From the NCBI GenBank assembly GCA_021613375.1, contig CM038704.1:4791655-4855654 (forward strand): DNA of 64,000 bases, given 5' to 3'. The translations under genes and the position numbers were made by a program. This document shows, piece after piece, positions 45,012 to 58,835 of this stretch; position 1 is the stretch's first letter, and the number at the start of each line of letters is the position of its first letter. The stretch comes from Megaleporinus macrocephalus. Lineage: Eukaryota > Chordata > Actinopteri > Characiformes > Anostomidae. The notes under the pieces were generated by a model. The model saw only the letters and a list, made by a program, of their open reading frames with translations. It made no database searches and had not been told where the DNA came from.

Positions 45012-46545
45012 TCAGACTCACAATTCAGAGACTCTCGACTCAGACTCTCATCTCAGAGGCTTCAGGCTGGACTCAGACTTTTACCTTAGAGACACAAGAC
45101 TCCACTCAAACTCAATCGCACACCTTGGAGTCTCAACTCAGACTCACACTTCAGAGACTCAAGTCTCGACTTAGACACACAACTCAGAGACTCATGATTC
45201 AACTCTGACTCACACCTCAGTGTCTCAACTCAGACTCACACTTTAGAGGCTCAAGACTTGACTCAGACTCAAACGTACACCTTGGAGTCTCAACTCAGAC
45301 TCATACTTCAAAGACTCAAGACTCGACTCAGACTCAAACTCACCCCTTGGAGTCTCAACTCAGACTCACACTTCAAAGACTCAAGACTTAACTAAGACTC
45401 GCACTTCAGACACTCAAGACTGGACTAAGACTATCATCTCAGAGGCTTTAGACTGGACTCAAACACTGAAGATTTAACTCAGACTTACATCTCTGTGTCT
45501 CAACTAAGACTCACACTTCAGAGACTCAAGACTGGACTCAGACTATCATCTCAGAGACTCAAGACGTGACTCAAGTTCACACTTCAAAGACTCAAGATTT
45601 AACCAAGACTTGCACTTCAGAGACATAAGCCTAGACCCAGACTCACACCTCAGAGTCTAAACTCAGATTCACACCTCAGTGTCTCAACTCAGACTCACAC
45701 TTCAGAGACTCAAGACTCGACCCAGACTTTCACTTCAGAGACTCAAATCTCGACTCAGACTCACACTTCAAAGATTTAAGACTTAACCAAGACTTACACT
45801 TTAGAGACTCAAGACTCGACTCAGACTCACACCTCAGAGTCTCAACTCAGACTCACACTTCAGAGTCTCAACCCAGACTCACACTTCAGAGACTCAAGAC
45901 TCGAACCAGACTTTCACCTCAGAGACTCAAGTCTTGAATCAGACTCACAATTCAGAGACTCAAGACTCGACTCAGATTCACACCTCAGAGTCTCAACTCA
46001 GACTTTCACCTCAGAGACTCAAATCTCGACTCAGACTCTCATTACAGAGGCTTCAGACTGGACTCAGACTTTCACCTCAGAGACTCAAAACTCGACTCAG
46101 ACTCACCTTTCAGAGACTCAAGACTCAACTCAAAGACTATAACAAGGACGCTCATCTCATCCCACATTGCAGATATTCAAGATTCGACCTCAGAGACTCA
46201 CACGATATAAAACGTAATTGAGAAATTGATCTAATTTATTTAAGACTGGTCTCAGACTGTCATCTCAGAGATACAAGACTCGACTCAAACTCACACCTCC
46301 GAGTCTCAACTCAGACTCACACTTCAGAGACTCAAGACTCGACTCAGACTCTCATCACAGAGGCTTCAAACTGGACTCAGACTTTCACCTCAGAGACTCA
46401 AAACTCAACTCAGACTCACACCTCAGTCTCAACTCAGACTCACACTTCAGAGACTCAAGACTCGACTCAAAGACTATAACAAGGACGCTCATCTCATCCC
46501 ACATTGCAAATATTCAAGATTCAACCTCAGAGACTCACACGATAT
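45012..46545 (+). repeat. GACTC/GAGTC-rich array, copy 2
   Basis: Counterpart of 23273-25085, shorter by 277 bp at about 45621. Confidence 0.9.
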
Positions 46546-46565
46546 AAAACGTAATTGAGAAATTT

Positions 46566-46809
46566 ATCTAAATACAAACAATCAGAAACATAGCTGTTCA
46601 AATCTGTCACTCTGTCGTCGTGTATCCGGCCGTGAGCTAGATTTCTGGAATTATTGTGTATTTGCTCATTTTGTGAGCGCGCTGAAGATTTCATCACTAC
46701 TGTATGAATCTTATATCACAGTCTGAGCGCCAACAACCACTGAGCACTCGGGGCTGTTCCAGCGTCTTACTGTGTTCATTACTGATAAATACCAATATCT
46801 CTCTCTAAG

Positions 46810-46865
<56 letters not shown>

Positions 46866-47849
46866 CGCCTCAAATTACAAACAGCCCTCTCTCCCCCAGC
46901 TGGGAAAAGATGCAAGCTAAATGAGAAGACTTAATTGAGATCGTCACCTTTACAGCCCTGTGAACTCTGCGCGCTGCTTAATTCAAGGATATCTATCCGT
47001 GTCCTGAAATAAGAATTAATCAATTAATAGCCGCGTCTGTATTAATACCATCTCCGGCGTGTATGTAGATGTCAGACTTGAGTTGACATTCTGGACCACT
47101 CACACAGGCACATAGCCCAGCACACGCGATCCGGGGGCTCTGGCCTCCGTTCAGGCGCAGGGCTGGATTTATTTCGAGTCAGGAATTGAATTAGAAGTGC
47201 CTCGCGGAGCGGTCGGAATCAGGAGCTCGCGCACTAAATCAGCCCACTGAATTATTGAACAGCGCGGAACGTGTTAAGAAAATTAGCTCCGGGAAAGTGT
47301 CACGTCAGTACGTGCTTTTCCTCCGAGGGTAAAAAAAAACTGTTGCTGAATTTATGTAGCGAAAGAAGTGCTACCTAACCCCCCACCCACCCCCCCACCA
47401 CCGGCCGCCCTCCTCCTCCTCCCACCCAGCCGCCTTCGTGTGCCGCAGTCAGAATCAATGTTTGGTACTCGGCGAGTATTTGTTTTACAAAGGAGCGATA
47501 CTGTACGTCCGGCTCTCGCTTCCCAAGCCTCGGCTCTTTATTGCGAATTTCCACATCGCCATGGAAACCCATAATACCTCAGAGGCCCCCGAAGACAAGG
47601 GTCAGCCTGGAGAGCGCGTGGCAAAATGTCATTCCAGCCCTGGCCGGCGACTGTGTCTCCTCGCTAACAACACGGCCAGAAGAAAAAACACACACACAGG
47701 CGCGTTAATACACACACACTGCAACGTCCTGGCAGCGGAGGGCCTCGTGCTCACGGTCAGTCAGGTCGGACCCCTGTAAGGAACGACGCCAGAGGTCACA
47801 CACACAGTCATATCACTACTGTCTGAAGAAAAACATCCATCTCTGTTTT
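46566..47849. promoter_or_regulatory. CNE-like island, copy 2 of 25105-26394
   Basis: Same motif order as copy 1. The poly-C stretch is reduced to about 47379-47402, and the (CT)n run is at about 46811-46858. Confidence 0.4.
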
Positions 47850-48030
47850 TCTCCATTTTTATTTTTTAGCTTCCTTTGAATATGACAGCTGCCGTTTACA
47901 TTGTCTGAAGATTGTATGAGGAATGGACCAATAGAAATGCTCCAAAATAGCCTGGGAAAAATTCTGGTTCCATAGACTTACATTGAAAGTAAAGACGATT
48001 TTTGGCCTCTCCTGTAAAGTTGCTATTTTT

Positions 48031-48035
<5 letters not shown>
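47850..48035 (+). mobile_element. Dispersed MITE-like repeat, copy 2 of 26395-26579
   Basis: Near-identical to copy 1, ending at the (TA)n. Confidence 0.65.

Positions 48036-48125
<90 letters not shown>
48036..48125. repeat. (TA)n microsatellite, copy 2
   Basis: Uninterrupted and shorter than copy 1. Confidence 0.98.
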
Positions 48126-48128
<3 letters not shown>

Positions 48129-48132
48129 ACAA

Positions 48133-48163
<31 letters not shown>

Positions 48164-48381
48164 GAGAGAGGCAAAGAGAGAATGACAGGGAGAAAAACCA
48201 GGAAAGACAAAATGAGAGAGACAAAGAGAGAGAGAGAAAGACAGGGAGAGGGGCAGGGAGAATGACAGGGAGAGAGACCGGGAGAGGGACAGGGAGAGAG
48301 ACAGGGAGAGAGACCGGGAGAGGGACAGGGAGAGAGACAGGCACAGGGAAAGAGACACAGAGAAAGACTGAAAGAAAGACA
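48126..48381 (+). repeat. Polypurine tract, copy 2
   Basis: Counterpart of 26687-26942, same length. Confidence 0.93.
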
Positions 48382-48473
48382 ATATATATGTAATTAGTTA
48401 CATTTACTACAGGATTTGTACTCTACTATTAATGCTACAAGTATTTTCTAATAGTAATACCTTTACTTGCCCT

Positions 48474-49507
48474 TGCCCTCACTATCTGCCCCTCTCCCTG
48501 TCTCTCTTCCTGTCACTGTCTATCTCCCTGTCCCTCTCAATGTCTCTCTCTGTCTCTCTCTCTGTCTTTCTCTGTGTCTCTCTCCGTCTCTATCCCTGTC
48601 TCTCTCACTGTCTCTCTCTCTGTATCTCTCCATGTCCCTCTCCCTGTCCCATTCACTGTCTCTTTCTCTGTCTCTCTCACTGTCTCTCTCTGTGTCCCTC
48701 TCCCTGCCCCTCTCCCTGTCTCTCTCACTATCTCTCTTGCTATCTTGCTCCCTGTCTTTCTCCCTATCTTTCTCCATTTCTCTCTCTCTCTGTCTTTTTT
48801 TCCTGTCTCTCTTTATTGGTTTTTCTCCCTGTCTCTCAATCTTTTTCTCTTTCCCTTTCTCCCTGCCTCCCTGTCTCTCTTTCTGTCTTTGTCTATCTCC
48901 CTGTCCCTCTCAATGTCTCTCTCTGTCTCTCTCTCTGTCTTTCTCTGTGTCTCTCTCCGTCTCTATCCCTGTCTCTCTCACTGTCTCTCTCTCTGTATCT
49001 CTCCATGTCCCTCTCCCTGTCCCATTCACTGTCTCTTTCTCTGTCTCTCTCACTGTCTCTCTCTGTGTCCCTCTCCCTGTCCCTCTCCCTGTCTCTCTCA
49101 CTATCTCTCTTGCTATCTTGCTCCCTGTCTTTCTCCCTATCTTTCTCCATTTCTCTCTCTCTCTGTCTTTTTTCCTGTCTCTCTTTCTTGGTTTTTCTCC
49201 CTGTCTCTCAATCTTTTTCTCTTTCCCTTTCTCCCTGCCTCCCTGTCTCTCTTTCTGTCTTTCTTCCAGTCTCTCTCTGTCTTCCTCCCTGTCTCTCTCT
49301 CTGTCTTTCTTTCAGCCTCTCTAACTGTCTTTCTCCCTGTCTCTCTCTCTGTCTCTCTAACTGTCTTTCTCCCTCACTCTCTGTATTTCTTTTTGTCTTT
49401 CTCTCTGTCTCTCTCTCTTTCTTCCTGTCTCTCTATGTGTCTCTCTTTTTGTCTCTCTCTTTTTGTCTCTTTCCCTGTATCTATCTCTGTCCCTGTCTTT
49501 CTCTGCC
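48474..49507 (+). repeat. Polypyrimidine tract with tandem 373-bp duplication, copy 2
   Basis: The repeated segment starts at 48520 and 48893. The duplication therefore predates the split of the two copies. One-base indels change the artefactual open frames between copies. Confidence 0.95.
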
Positions 49508-49858
49508 ACCTGTCATTCCCACATCCTTCTGTTTGTTTTGGGTCTTAGCTCCTCCCTGTCTCCACCCTCTTGTCACCCACCTCACCTGTTCTTTGTTTGT
49601 GGCTCCTCCTCATCCTAAATGTTCCTCGTCTGTCCTGATGTATTGATACCCCTAGTCTTGGCTCTTGTGGGTTTGTTATAGTGAATGTTATGTTTTTGTA
49701 TGTGTGTATTTTCTTGGTTTCTTGTTTGTTTTCTTATTTCTAGTCTTGGTGTTTTGCGCTCTCTATATCAACCAGCACTTTAAATCAAGATTCGAATAAA
49801 CAGACACCGCATTTGCCTCCACTTCCCTCGCCTGCCCCATCATCACAACCAGACTCCT
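49500..49858 (+). mobile_element. LTR-like remnant, copy 2; AATAAA at 49795-49800
   Basis: Counterpart of 28060-28420. Confidence 0.35.
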
Positions 49859-49867
49859 CACCTGTTT

Positions 49868-50562
49868 TCATCTCTGAGGCATCCATGCTGTTAGTGTTAT
49901 TACTACATGACCAGCGACTAACCAATGTTAACGCATCATCACCGAGCAGTAAAGTTATCAAGTTATCTACTAGACTAGTCTGTGCAGCCCCTACTGTGTG
50001 TGTCCTCATGTGCGTATATCCGATGCTGAGAGTCTAAACAGTGTTTATCTGAGAGTAAACATTTTTTTCAGCTCTCCTTCGTGTCTCAGTCTGGCTGCTC
50101 CGTCTGCTGCCGCTGTTGAAGGAAAGCCCTCAATAACACAGCTTCTGAGATCCTGATGCAAATTTCTGCCTTTGCTCGGCAGCTTCGCTCAAACTTCAGT
50201 AAACTAAAGGGTGGATGTGCAATCTGCTGTGCGCGTAGTATCTCAACTGGCTTTTCTCTCCATCCTCCCTCTGTTAAATACTTCAGGAAAAGAGGCACGA
50301 TTTGCATCTCCGTGCATGCGTTTCATAAACTTCAGGTTTTTCTGAGTTGCTGGTGTGAAAGGCTCAGTACTGCAGGTCCTCAGTGTTACTGCACTTCAGT
50401 GTGAGCGCTGGCTGAAGAACCTCCGAGAGAAAAAGCACCATCAATCATTATCAGCTCAGGTTTGAAACGTTTGATGCTCTTGAGATGCTTCGTAAATGCT
50501 TACCTTGCATTTAACCCTTTAATGCCAAGACAAACAAAACAGCCACTTATTCTCTGCTGCAT
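49868..50562. promoter_or_regulatory. Octamer-pair island, copy 2
   Basis: ATGCAAAT at 50156-50163 and ATTTGCAT at 50300-50307, same 144-bp spacing as copy 1. Confidence 0.4.
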
Positions 50563-51570
50563 TTTACAGCAGTCAGATTAAAATAATTAACTAATAATTA
50601 GTCAATCAGCTGAACTCAGGTCCTAATACTAACACAGCTAACAGTACTGTTGATGAGCTATAGTTATAAGAAGGCTTTATATGTAATTATATGTATTTAT
50701 AATATATAAGCATATTATTATACATATTACAATATATATATATAAAAAACTCTCCCTTTCATTCTCCCTGTCTTTGTCCTTGTCTCTCTGTCTCTCTCTC
50801 TGTCTCTCTCTGTCACTCTCTCTGTCTTTCTCCCTGTCTCTCCCTGTCTTTGTCCTTGTCTCTCTGTCTCTCTCTCTGTCTCTCTCTGTCACTCTCTCTG
50901 TCTTTCTCCCTGTCTCTCCCTGTCTTTGTCCTTGTCTCTCTGTCTCTCTCTCTGTCTCTCTCTGTCACTCTCTCTGTCTTTCTCCCTGTCTCTCTCTCTC
51001 TTTGTGTCTCTCTCTCTGTCTCTTTCCCTGTCTCTCTATCTGATTTTCCCTGAATCTCTCTTTCTGTCTCTCCCTGTCTCCTCCCCTTTCTCTCTCTGTC
51101 TATCCCTGTCTCTCTCTGTCTCTCCCTGTCTTTACCTCTGTCTCTCTGTCTCTCTCTCTGTCTTTTTCTCTGTCTGTCTCTCTCCCTTTCTTTCTCCCTG
51201 TCTCTCCTCCTTTCTCTGTCCCTTTCTTCCTGTCTCCCCTGTCTCTTTCTCTGTCTCTCTCTCCCTTTCTCCCTGTCTCCCCTGTCCCTTTCCCTTTCTC
51301 TCTCCCTGTCTCGCTCTCTGTCTATCCCTGTTCCTCTCTGTCTCTTTCTCTGTCCCTTTCCCTTTCTTTCTCCCTGTCTCTTTCCCAGTCTCTCTCTATC
51401 TCTCCCTGTCCTCTCTCTCTGTCTCAATTTTTTCTCCCTGTCTCTTTCTGTCTCCCTGTCTCTCGCCTTTATACTTATAACTATAGCTCAACAACATTAC
51501 TGTCAACCGTGTTCGTATTAGGACCTGAGTTTGGTTAATTGGCAAATTATTAGTCAATTATTTTAATGAC
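50563..51570. mobile_element. Inverted-repeat element with CT-rich loop, copy 2
   Basis: Counterpart of 29125-30190. The internal CT array (about 50748-51463) is about 59 bp shorter. Confidence 0.7.
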
Positions 51571-51579
51571 TTCTGTTAA

Positions 51580-52565
51580 AAAATGTTCTTGACTTTAATT
51601 TTGGAGCATTTCTATTGGTCCATTCTTCGGATTCTGTAACTTCAGCCCACCAACATTTACACATGTACCTGAAACCATAAGGAGCTCTCACCAGGATTTG
51701 TATTTACAGCAGTGGTGCTACAGCAAATTACACTCAACAACAGTAGGGGGAGCCCATGAGCACTGAATGCCCAGCTTTCCCAGCTCAGCTCTGGCGGTTA
51801 TAATCAGCTGATTAGGTGAATCAGGGCATTGTACACTAGAACAAGCAGATCTGTGGTTCTCCAGCACCAGCATGGTGGCTGACCGTTTGGCCCTGAATTG
51901 AATTTACGGGCCTTAAGGTAGCCGCCCTGCTGCGGTCACCTAAATAAGCATGGATGGATGCTGTAACCCATTAGGTCTATTGGAAAACAAAGTCCGACCT
52001 ATGGTTATGGGCTTGTCAGATAGTAATGTAATGAATGGTGGGGTTTAAGAGGCATTGAGACGGGCCCATACACGCTAAAAAAATCAATATCAATTACCTG
52101 GCTATTGGAGAGCTGTCAGGAGGAGAACCTCTTTCCCCCTACTTTTTTTCCAGCCATCAACAAGTGATTGCTCTGTTCCGGTGATAAAAAGCGAAACTCG
52201 TTGGCCGCACGTGAAGGTAATCTTGGGAGGATGTTAACCTTGAGCTGGCAAAGAGGCCCCTTTAAATCTTATCCCTGATGTGTAGTTGTTGAGTTGCATT
52301 ATATTCATTATTTCTGGCGACTCATTGACGTTCTGTCTAGAGTGCAGACTCTAAACTTCGCTTCGACACCACGTTTGTGTTTGTAGGTGGATGAGATTAT
52401 GATTTGTTTTCCAAGGTAAGGTTGGAAAAACATCTCAAGCTTGTTGATGTGGAACGTAGGTTAGATACACGCTATTTTATAAAGGTCTACAGCAGAACTT
52501 CACCCTTATTATGGGTCTAGAAATGGTTTAAGTTAAGGCTTATTGATTTATATACACCATTTGCA
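51580..52565. other. Unique region, copy 2 of 30200-31234
   Basis: It carries many one-base deletions relative to copy 1 (densest at about 52040-52310), which looks like consensus error rather than evolution. Confidence 0.45.
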
Positions 52566-53072
52566 ACAAATCTGGGTCCCCAATGAGCCTCGCCAAGAAA
52601 ACCCCTCAGATCAAGAGGAAGAATCTTGAGAGGAACCAGACTTAAGAGGGGAACCTATCACCCTCTGGTTCACACCAGATAATAAAACAAGTACAAATAC
52701 AGTAAGAATAAGATTGACCACTTTGTGCATAAGTGAATATAGAGACAGAAGGGAGGAGAAGAAAGGACTGAGAAGAGCAAGAGAAGAAAACATCACTGAT
52801 AAGATAAGGAGACAGAATCTTTGGAGAAGCCTGTGGGTCCTGCAGATGAGTTTTCTACTGAGCACTGGACAGCATGAAGAGTGAGGATCAACCTAACATG
52901 CATGTGTTTGGTCTGTGGGAGGAAACCGGAGTACCCGGAGGAAACCCACCGTCGCCTCTGGCTCGCTCACTGGGGGGATATATGTTCTAACTGTCTTTTC
53001 AAACTTCTGTAGAGCTGCTCTGAGACAACACTGCTGTAAAATCGCCTCACAAATAAACTTGAATTGAATGGA
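52566..53072 (+). mobile_element. Composite interspersed repeat, copy 2 of 31235-31735
   Basis: Same SINE-core reverse complement and AATAAACTTGAATTGAATGG tail. Confidence 0.5.
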
Positions 53073-53074
53073 AT

Positions 53075-53415
53075 ATAAAGTCAGTCATATTCTAAAGTGG
53101 TGGTGAGATTTCGAGGAGTTATAGGCCGGATAGCAGCCGTCTCGGCGGGTTTCCAAGCCTGGGTTCAACATGTCGTTTATTTACTGAGCTGACAAGGTCG
53201 CAGGGTTATCAAAACACGGCTCGCAGCGGGAACCTTCTGAGAGAGGCTTTCACCATCCGTCTTAGCTATGCCCAGGAATCTCCCTCACGCATCTCTTTCT
53301 GGAGCTTACATAATGTTTTTGTTAGAGTCTCTGAAACTGTAGGTTTTAACCAAATAAGTATAAAACATGATGAACATGGATTTGCATATAATTTAATGTT
53401 TAAGATGTGAACAGA
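53075..53415. other. Unique sequence, copy 2 of 31740-32086
   Basis: Collinear with copy 1, with several one-base deletions near 53110-53190. No gene signal. Confidence 0.45.
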
Positions 53416-54669
53416 GGCGGCACGGTGGTGTGTAGTGGTTAGTAAGGTGGTGTAGTGGTTAGTATGGTGGTGTAGTGGTTAGTAAGGTGGTGTAGTGGTT
53501 AGTATGGTGGTGTAGTGGTCATTATGGTGGTGTAGTGGTTAGTATGGTGGTGAAGTGGTTAGTACGGTGGTGTAGTGGTTAGTATGGTGGTGTAGTGGTC
53601 ATTATGGTGGTGTAGTGGTTAGTATGGTGGTGAAGTGGTTAGTACGGTGGTGTAGTGGTTAGTATGGTGGTGTAGTGGTTAGTATGGTGGTGCAGTGGTT
53701 AGTACGGTGGTGTAGTGGTTAGTACGGTGGTGTAGTGGTTAGTACGGTGGTGTAGTGGTTAGTACGGTGGTGTAGTGGTTAGTACGGTGGTCTAGTGGTT
53801 AGTACCGTGGTGTAGTGGTTAGTAAGGTGGTGTAGTGGTTAGTACGGTGGTGTAGTGGTTAGTACGGTGGTGTAGTGGTTAGTATGGTGGTGTAGTGGTT
53901 AGTACGGTGGTGTAGTGGTTAGTATGGTGGTGTAGTAGTCATTATGGTGGTGTAGTGGTTTAGTGGTGTGTAGTGGTTAGTACGGTGGTGTAGTGGTTAG
54001 TATGGTGGTGTAGTGGTTAGTATGGTGGTGTAGTGGTTAGTACGGTGGTGTAGTGGTTAGTACGGTGGTGTAGTGGTTAGTACGGTGGTGTAGTGGTTAG
54101 TACGGTGGTCTAGTGGTTAGTACCGTGGTGTAGTGGTTAGTATGGTGTTGTAGTGGTCAGTATGGTGGTGTAGTGGTCAGTATGGTGGTGTAGTGGTTAG
54201 TATGATGGTGTAGTGGTTAGTATGGTGGTGTAGTGGTTAGTACGGTGGTGTAGTGGTCAGTATGGTGGTGTAGTGGTCAGTATGGTGGTGTAGTTGTCAG
54301 TACGGTGGTGTAGTGGTTAGTATGGTGGTGTAGTGGTTAGTATGGTGGTGTAGTGGTTAGTAAGGTGGTGTAGTGGTTAGTACGGTGGTGTAGTGGTTAG
54401 TACGGTGGTGTAGTGTTTAGTACGGTGGTGTAGTGGTTAGTACGGTGGTGTAGTGGTTAGTACGGTGGTGTAGTGGTTAGTATGATGGTGTAGTGGTTAG
54501 TATGGTGGTGTAGTGGTTAGTACGGTGGTGTAGTGGTCAGTACGGTGGTGTAGTGGTTAGTAACGGTGGTGTAGTGGTTAGTAACGGTGGTGTAGTGGTT
54601 AGTACAGTGGTGTAGTGGTCAGATACCCGATAACGCTGGGATTGGCTCCAGCCCCCCCGTGACCCCAGG
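53416..54669 (+). mobile_element. SINE with head expanded into a 20-bp VNTR, copy 2
   Basis: It starts GGCGGCACGGTGGTG and ends with the SINE 3' part at 54629-54669. Units are far more regular than in copy 1, and unit order differs around 53930-54140, where a block resembling 53660-53820 recurs. Confidence 0.85.
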
Positions 54670-54671
54670 GG

Positions 54672-54815
54672 ACATTTAAAGTGGTTTTGGTGTAAAACTC
54701 TCCGTTCTAAAGACACTGACAGCATGAGGACTATTTTCAGTGGTGGTGAATGGAACCAGACGTCCACCTCTAAAAGCTCCCTCACAGAAAGTTATTACAT
54801 TATATGGTTTCAGAT
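54672..54815 (+). mobile_element. GGTGAATGGAACCAGACGTC family, copy 2
   Basis: Counterpart of 33325-33470. Confidence 0.6.
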
Positions 54816-55001
54816 GTTATGCGTGAGTCGTTGCTTTACTAAAGTTTAGAGTTAAAAATTTTGTCTGAAACATATTCTTTTAAAAGCCCTTCCTGGCCGA
54901 GGGGGACATGTAGAACACTGCGATGCAAAATAGTCCCTGAAAAAAGTATATATTTTCACATTTATTACTATTTTACTCTCATGAATATTCCATAAAACAT
55001 A

Positions 55002-55457
55002 CACGACTGTGCAAAAGTCTGAGGCACCTAAGTTGAGTGTTTAAATCATCTTTGCAGTAAGTGTATTTACACCAGTAAGATCACCAGATCTGATTAGAAC
55101 AGATATAAATAATCATACATACAATACAAAGTAACATGAATATGTTATTGTGAGAGAAGTAGATCAGATCTTGATCCAGTTTGAAGAACAAAGTTAGGTT
55201 CCAGATTTCTCCTGGACGCCCCAGACATTGTATGAATGTATTCAGTTCCTTCAGCAGCAAATCTTGATTTAGCTTAATGAAGTACTGAGCAGTCAAAGCA
55301 GGTATTAGATGAGAACTGATAATAATACTGGGTTGTTTAGGAGAAGCTTGGAAAGAGTTAAATAAACACACTGACGAATGTAAAAGCACTACTTGCTCTA
55401 TAAATACTGATTAATATTTAATTTTAATAATGTGTTACAAACCTTTGCACAGTACTG
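55002..55457. mobile_element. TA-flanked MITE, copy 2
   Basis: Counterpart of 33651-34104 with the same terminal inverted repeats and TA flanks; small indels only. Confidence 0.75.
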
Positions 55458-55549
55458 TATGTAAGCTCACTAGTTGTTTAGATAAATAGTAAATGAATAG
55501 TAGTGCCAATGTTTGTGTTGTAGACATGGTGACCACCTCACCCGCAGGT

Positions 55550-56195
55550 GGGTCAGATATTGGATCAGACATGATAATTGGATCAGACATAAGATTGGAT
55601 CAGATACTATGATCGTATCAGATGTAATGATTGGATCAGACATAATGATTGGATCAGGCATAGTGATTGGAACAGACATAAGCTTGGATCAGATACAATG
55701 ATCGGATCAGACGTAATGATGGGATCAGATGTAATAATCTGATCAGGCCTAATTATTAGATTACATATAATAATTGGATCACACATAATGATTGGATAAG
55801 ACATATTGATCAGATCAGACAATAATTTGATCAGACATAATCAAATCAGACATATTGATCGGATCAGACATAATTGGATCAGACATTATTGGATCAGATG
55901 TAATAATCTGATCAGACATAATTATTAGATCACATATAATAATAGGATCATATATACTGATTGGTTCAGACATAATGACTGGATAAGACATAGTGATCAG
56001 ATTAGACATAATAATTTGATCAGACATAATCTGATCAGACATATTGATCGAATTAGATATAATAATCAGAGCAGACATAATGATAGGATCAGACATACTA
56101 ATTGGATCAGACATACTGACTGGATAAGACATACTGATCAGATCAGACATAATGCTCAGATTAGACACAATGATTGGATCAGATTTAATGATTGG
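55550..56195 (+). repeat. GATCAGACATAAT-type minisatellite, left array, copy 2
   Basis: Counterpart of 34195-34840. Confidence 0.92.
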
Positions 56196-56344
56196 AGCCC
56201 TTTAATAGCTGGGCTGTGAAATCGTTGAGTGTAATTTAGTTAGACTGAGTTGGAACTTATATACACTTTGGAAACCTAGAACCTAGAACCTGCTGGGTGT
56301 TTCAGTGGAACTTAATTAGTCTGTTTCAGAACTTGTCCAATGTA

Positions 56345-57540
56345 GTAATCTAATCTCTTCACGCACTTGATACCTCCAACTTAAGGGACTCTGAAAGAAA
56401 GTTTTACCCATAAGCCCGGTTTGCACGACACTGTGACTCCACGCCGCTCGTCCCCTCGCCCTCGGGCCCCGGTGCCGTAAATGCTTTGATTCGATCACGA
56501 TTAGGAACCTCACCCGCAGGTAGGTCAGAGACGCTCCTTTCCCTTTTCCGGCGAGACTCCTTAAACACACAGCCTCCCTCATCAGTTCCTGTCACACGGC
56601 TAACGCAAACTGGCCAGCGGTGGCAGGACGGAGAGGGGGAACCGCGGAGGCCTTGACAGAAAGTGGCTCGGACGGAAGCGAAGGGCTCTCTAGAAGTTCC
56701 AGCAGACAGGTTAAGGATAAGAAGCTCCTCTGAACTCTTCCATCATCCTGCCTTGTTCCATCTCCCGTTATCGGCCCCATCTTCTCTTGATAACGCGGCC
56801 CCGCAATGAGAGAGCGTGATGGGAAAGGTCCCGAGCGCCTGTTTGTCAGCAGGCACAAGCACGAGGGCTGCAAGCTAACGCTAACGCTGAGCTAAGGCAG
56901 GTACTCCTGGCGGAGGCGGGAATGTAACAGTGCGCGGCGCGAGGTTAATTATTTCGTGAAAATCGTGGAAAGCGATAGATTGCCCCCTCGTTTCCATCGA
57001 CACGCCTGAGCGGCCCCGCTGATCGAATCTTAACCGCGGTTCCCCCGGCGCCGTTATTTACCCCCACTAATGAAGACCGCGCTTAGGCCTTTTTAGCCGC
57101 ACGGGCCCCGATCTGGAGTCAGACGGAGAAGCTCGGTAACAAGCTCGGCTCTCATGTTTACTAATGATGTTATCATGGCTATCAGGCGGGACCCCCGAAT
57201 TTGCATGTATATGCACGGAAACCCGCGTCCCCGCCTCGCGTCTCGTTGACATCCGTCACTTCTGATTACGCTACAGGTGACGGCGCCTGCGTCGGAACAG
57301 GTGGCGACTTGATGGGCTTCATCGAGTGGAATGGAAAGCGCGAGTGAGCGGCACGAACGAGGGCTTCTTAAAGTTTATTAAGTGATACGGGCGCGGCCGC
57401 GGCCCCCCGGGGGAGACCCTCGCCGAACACGCCGCCGTTGTTATTCCGATCACGGCCTCGTTTCAGCGAGCTAACCTTCACATACGACTCGCAACGTATG
57501 TACCGAGTAGCGGGGACAGACCACTTTACAGCTGTGGCCA
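56345..57540. promoter_or_regulatory. CpG-rich island between satellite arrays, copy 2
   Basis: Counterpart of 34990-36180. It differs by transitions at 56515 and 56570 and a 3-bp indel near 57048. Confidence 0.45.
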
Positions 57541-57544
57541 AGTC

Positions 57545-58597
57545 TGAACTGCATCAGACATAATAGGATTAAACATAATGATAGGATTAGACATAAGATT
57601 GGATCAGACATAATGATTGGATTGGCGTAATTGGTTCAGACATAAGATTGGATCAGATGTAATGATTGGATCGGACATAATTGGTTCAGACATAAGATTG
57701 GATCAGATGTAATGATTGGATCAGACATAAGATTGGATCAGATGTAATGATTGGATCGGACATAATTGGTTCAGACATAAGATTGGATCAGATGTAATGA
57801 TTGGATCAGACATAAGATTGGATCAGATGTAATGATTGGATCAGACATTGTAATTGGATCAGACATAATGATGGTATCAGACATGATGACTGGATCAGAC
57901 ATAATGATTGTATCAGACCTAATCAGATCAGACATAATGATCGGATCAGACATAATTGGATCAGGCATAAGATTGGATCAGATGTAATAATTGGATCAGA
58001 CATAGTAATTGGATCAGACAATAATTTGATCAGACATAATCAGATCAGACATGATGATCAGACGTAATTGGATCAGACATTATTGGATCAGACATAATGA
58101 CTGGATAAGACACAATGACTGGATAAGACATACTGATCGGATCAGACATAATGCTCGGATCAGATGCAATGATTGACTCAGATATAGTAACCGGATCAGG
58201 CATAATAATTGGATAAGACATACTGATCGGAGCAGACATAATGATTCGATAAGACATAGCAATTGAATCAGACATAATAATTTGATCAGACATAATCAGA
58301 TCAGACATAATGATCAGATCAGACATAATTGGATCAGACATGATTGGATCAGATACAATGATCAGATCAGACATAATCAGATCAGGCATACTGATTGGAT
58401 CAGACATAAGATTGGATCAGATATGCTGATCGGATCAGATGCAATGATTGGCTCAGATATAGTAATCGGATCAGGCATAATGACTGGATAAGACATCCTG
58501 ACCGGATCAGTCATAATGATCGGAGCAGACATAGTGATTGGATAAGACATACTGATCGGATCAGTCATAATAATTGAATCAGCCATAATAATCAGCT
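57545..58597 (+). repeat. GATCAGACATAAT-type minisatellite, right array, copy 2
   Basis: Counterpart of 36185-37235, with only a few small indels. Confidence 0.92.
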
Positions 58598-58704
58598 CTC
58601 TGATATTCCTTAATATTTCAGATACTCTATACTATCTTACTGTTTCATAAAAGAGTGGGCAGTTGTCAAAGCATTGTATTGCTAGTGTATGACTATGTAT
58701 GAGA

Positions 58705-58832
58705 CAAATTTGATTTGATTTGATTTGATTTGATTTGATTTGATTTGATTTAATTTAATTTAATTTAATTTAATTTAATTTGATTTGATTTGATTTGATT
58801 TGATTTGATTTGATTTGATTTGATTTGATTTG
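58705..58832 (+). repeat. (GATTT)n / (AATTT)n array, copy 2
   Basis: Ten bases (two units) longer than copy 1, with fewer central AATTT units. Confidence 0.95.
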
Positions 58833-58835
58833 ATT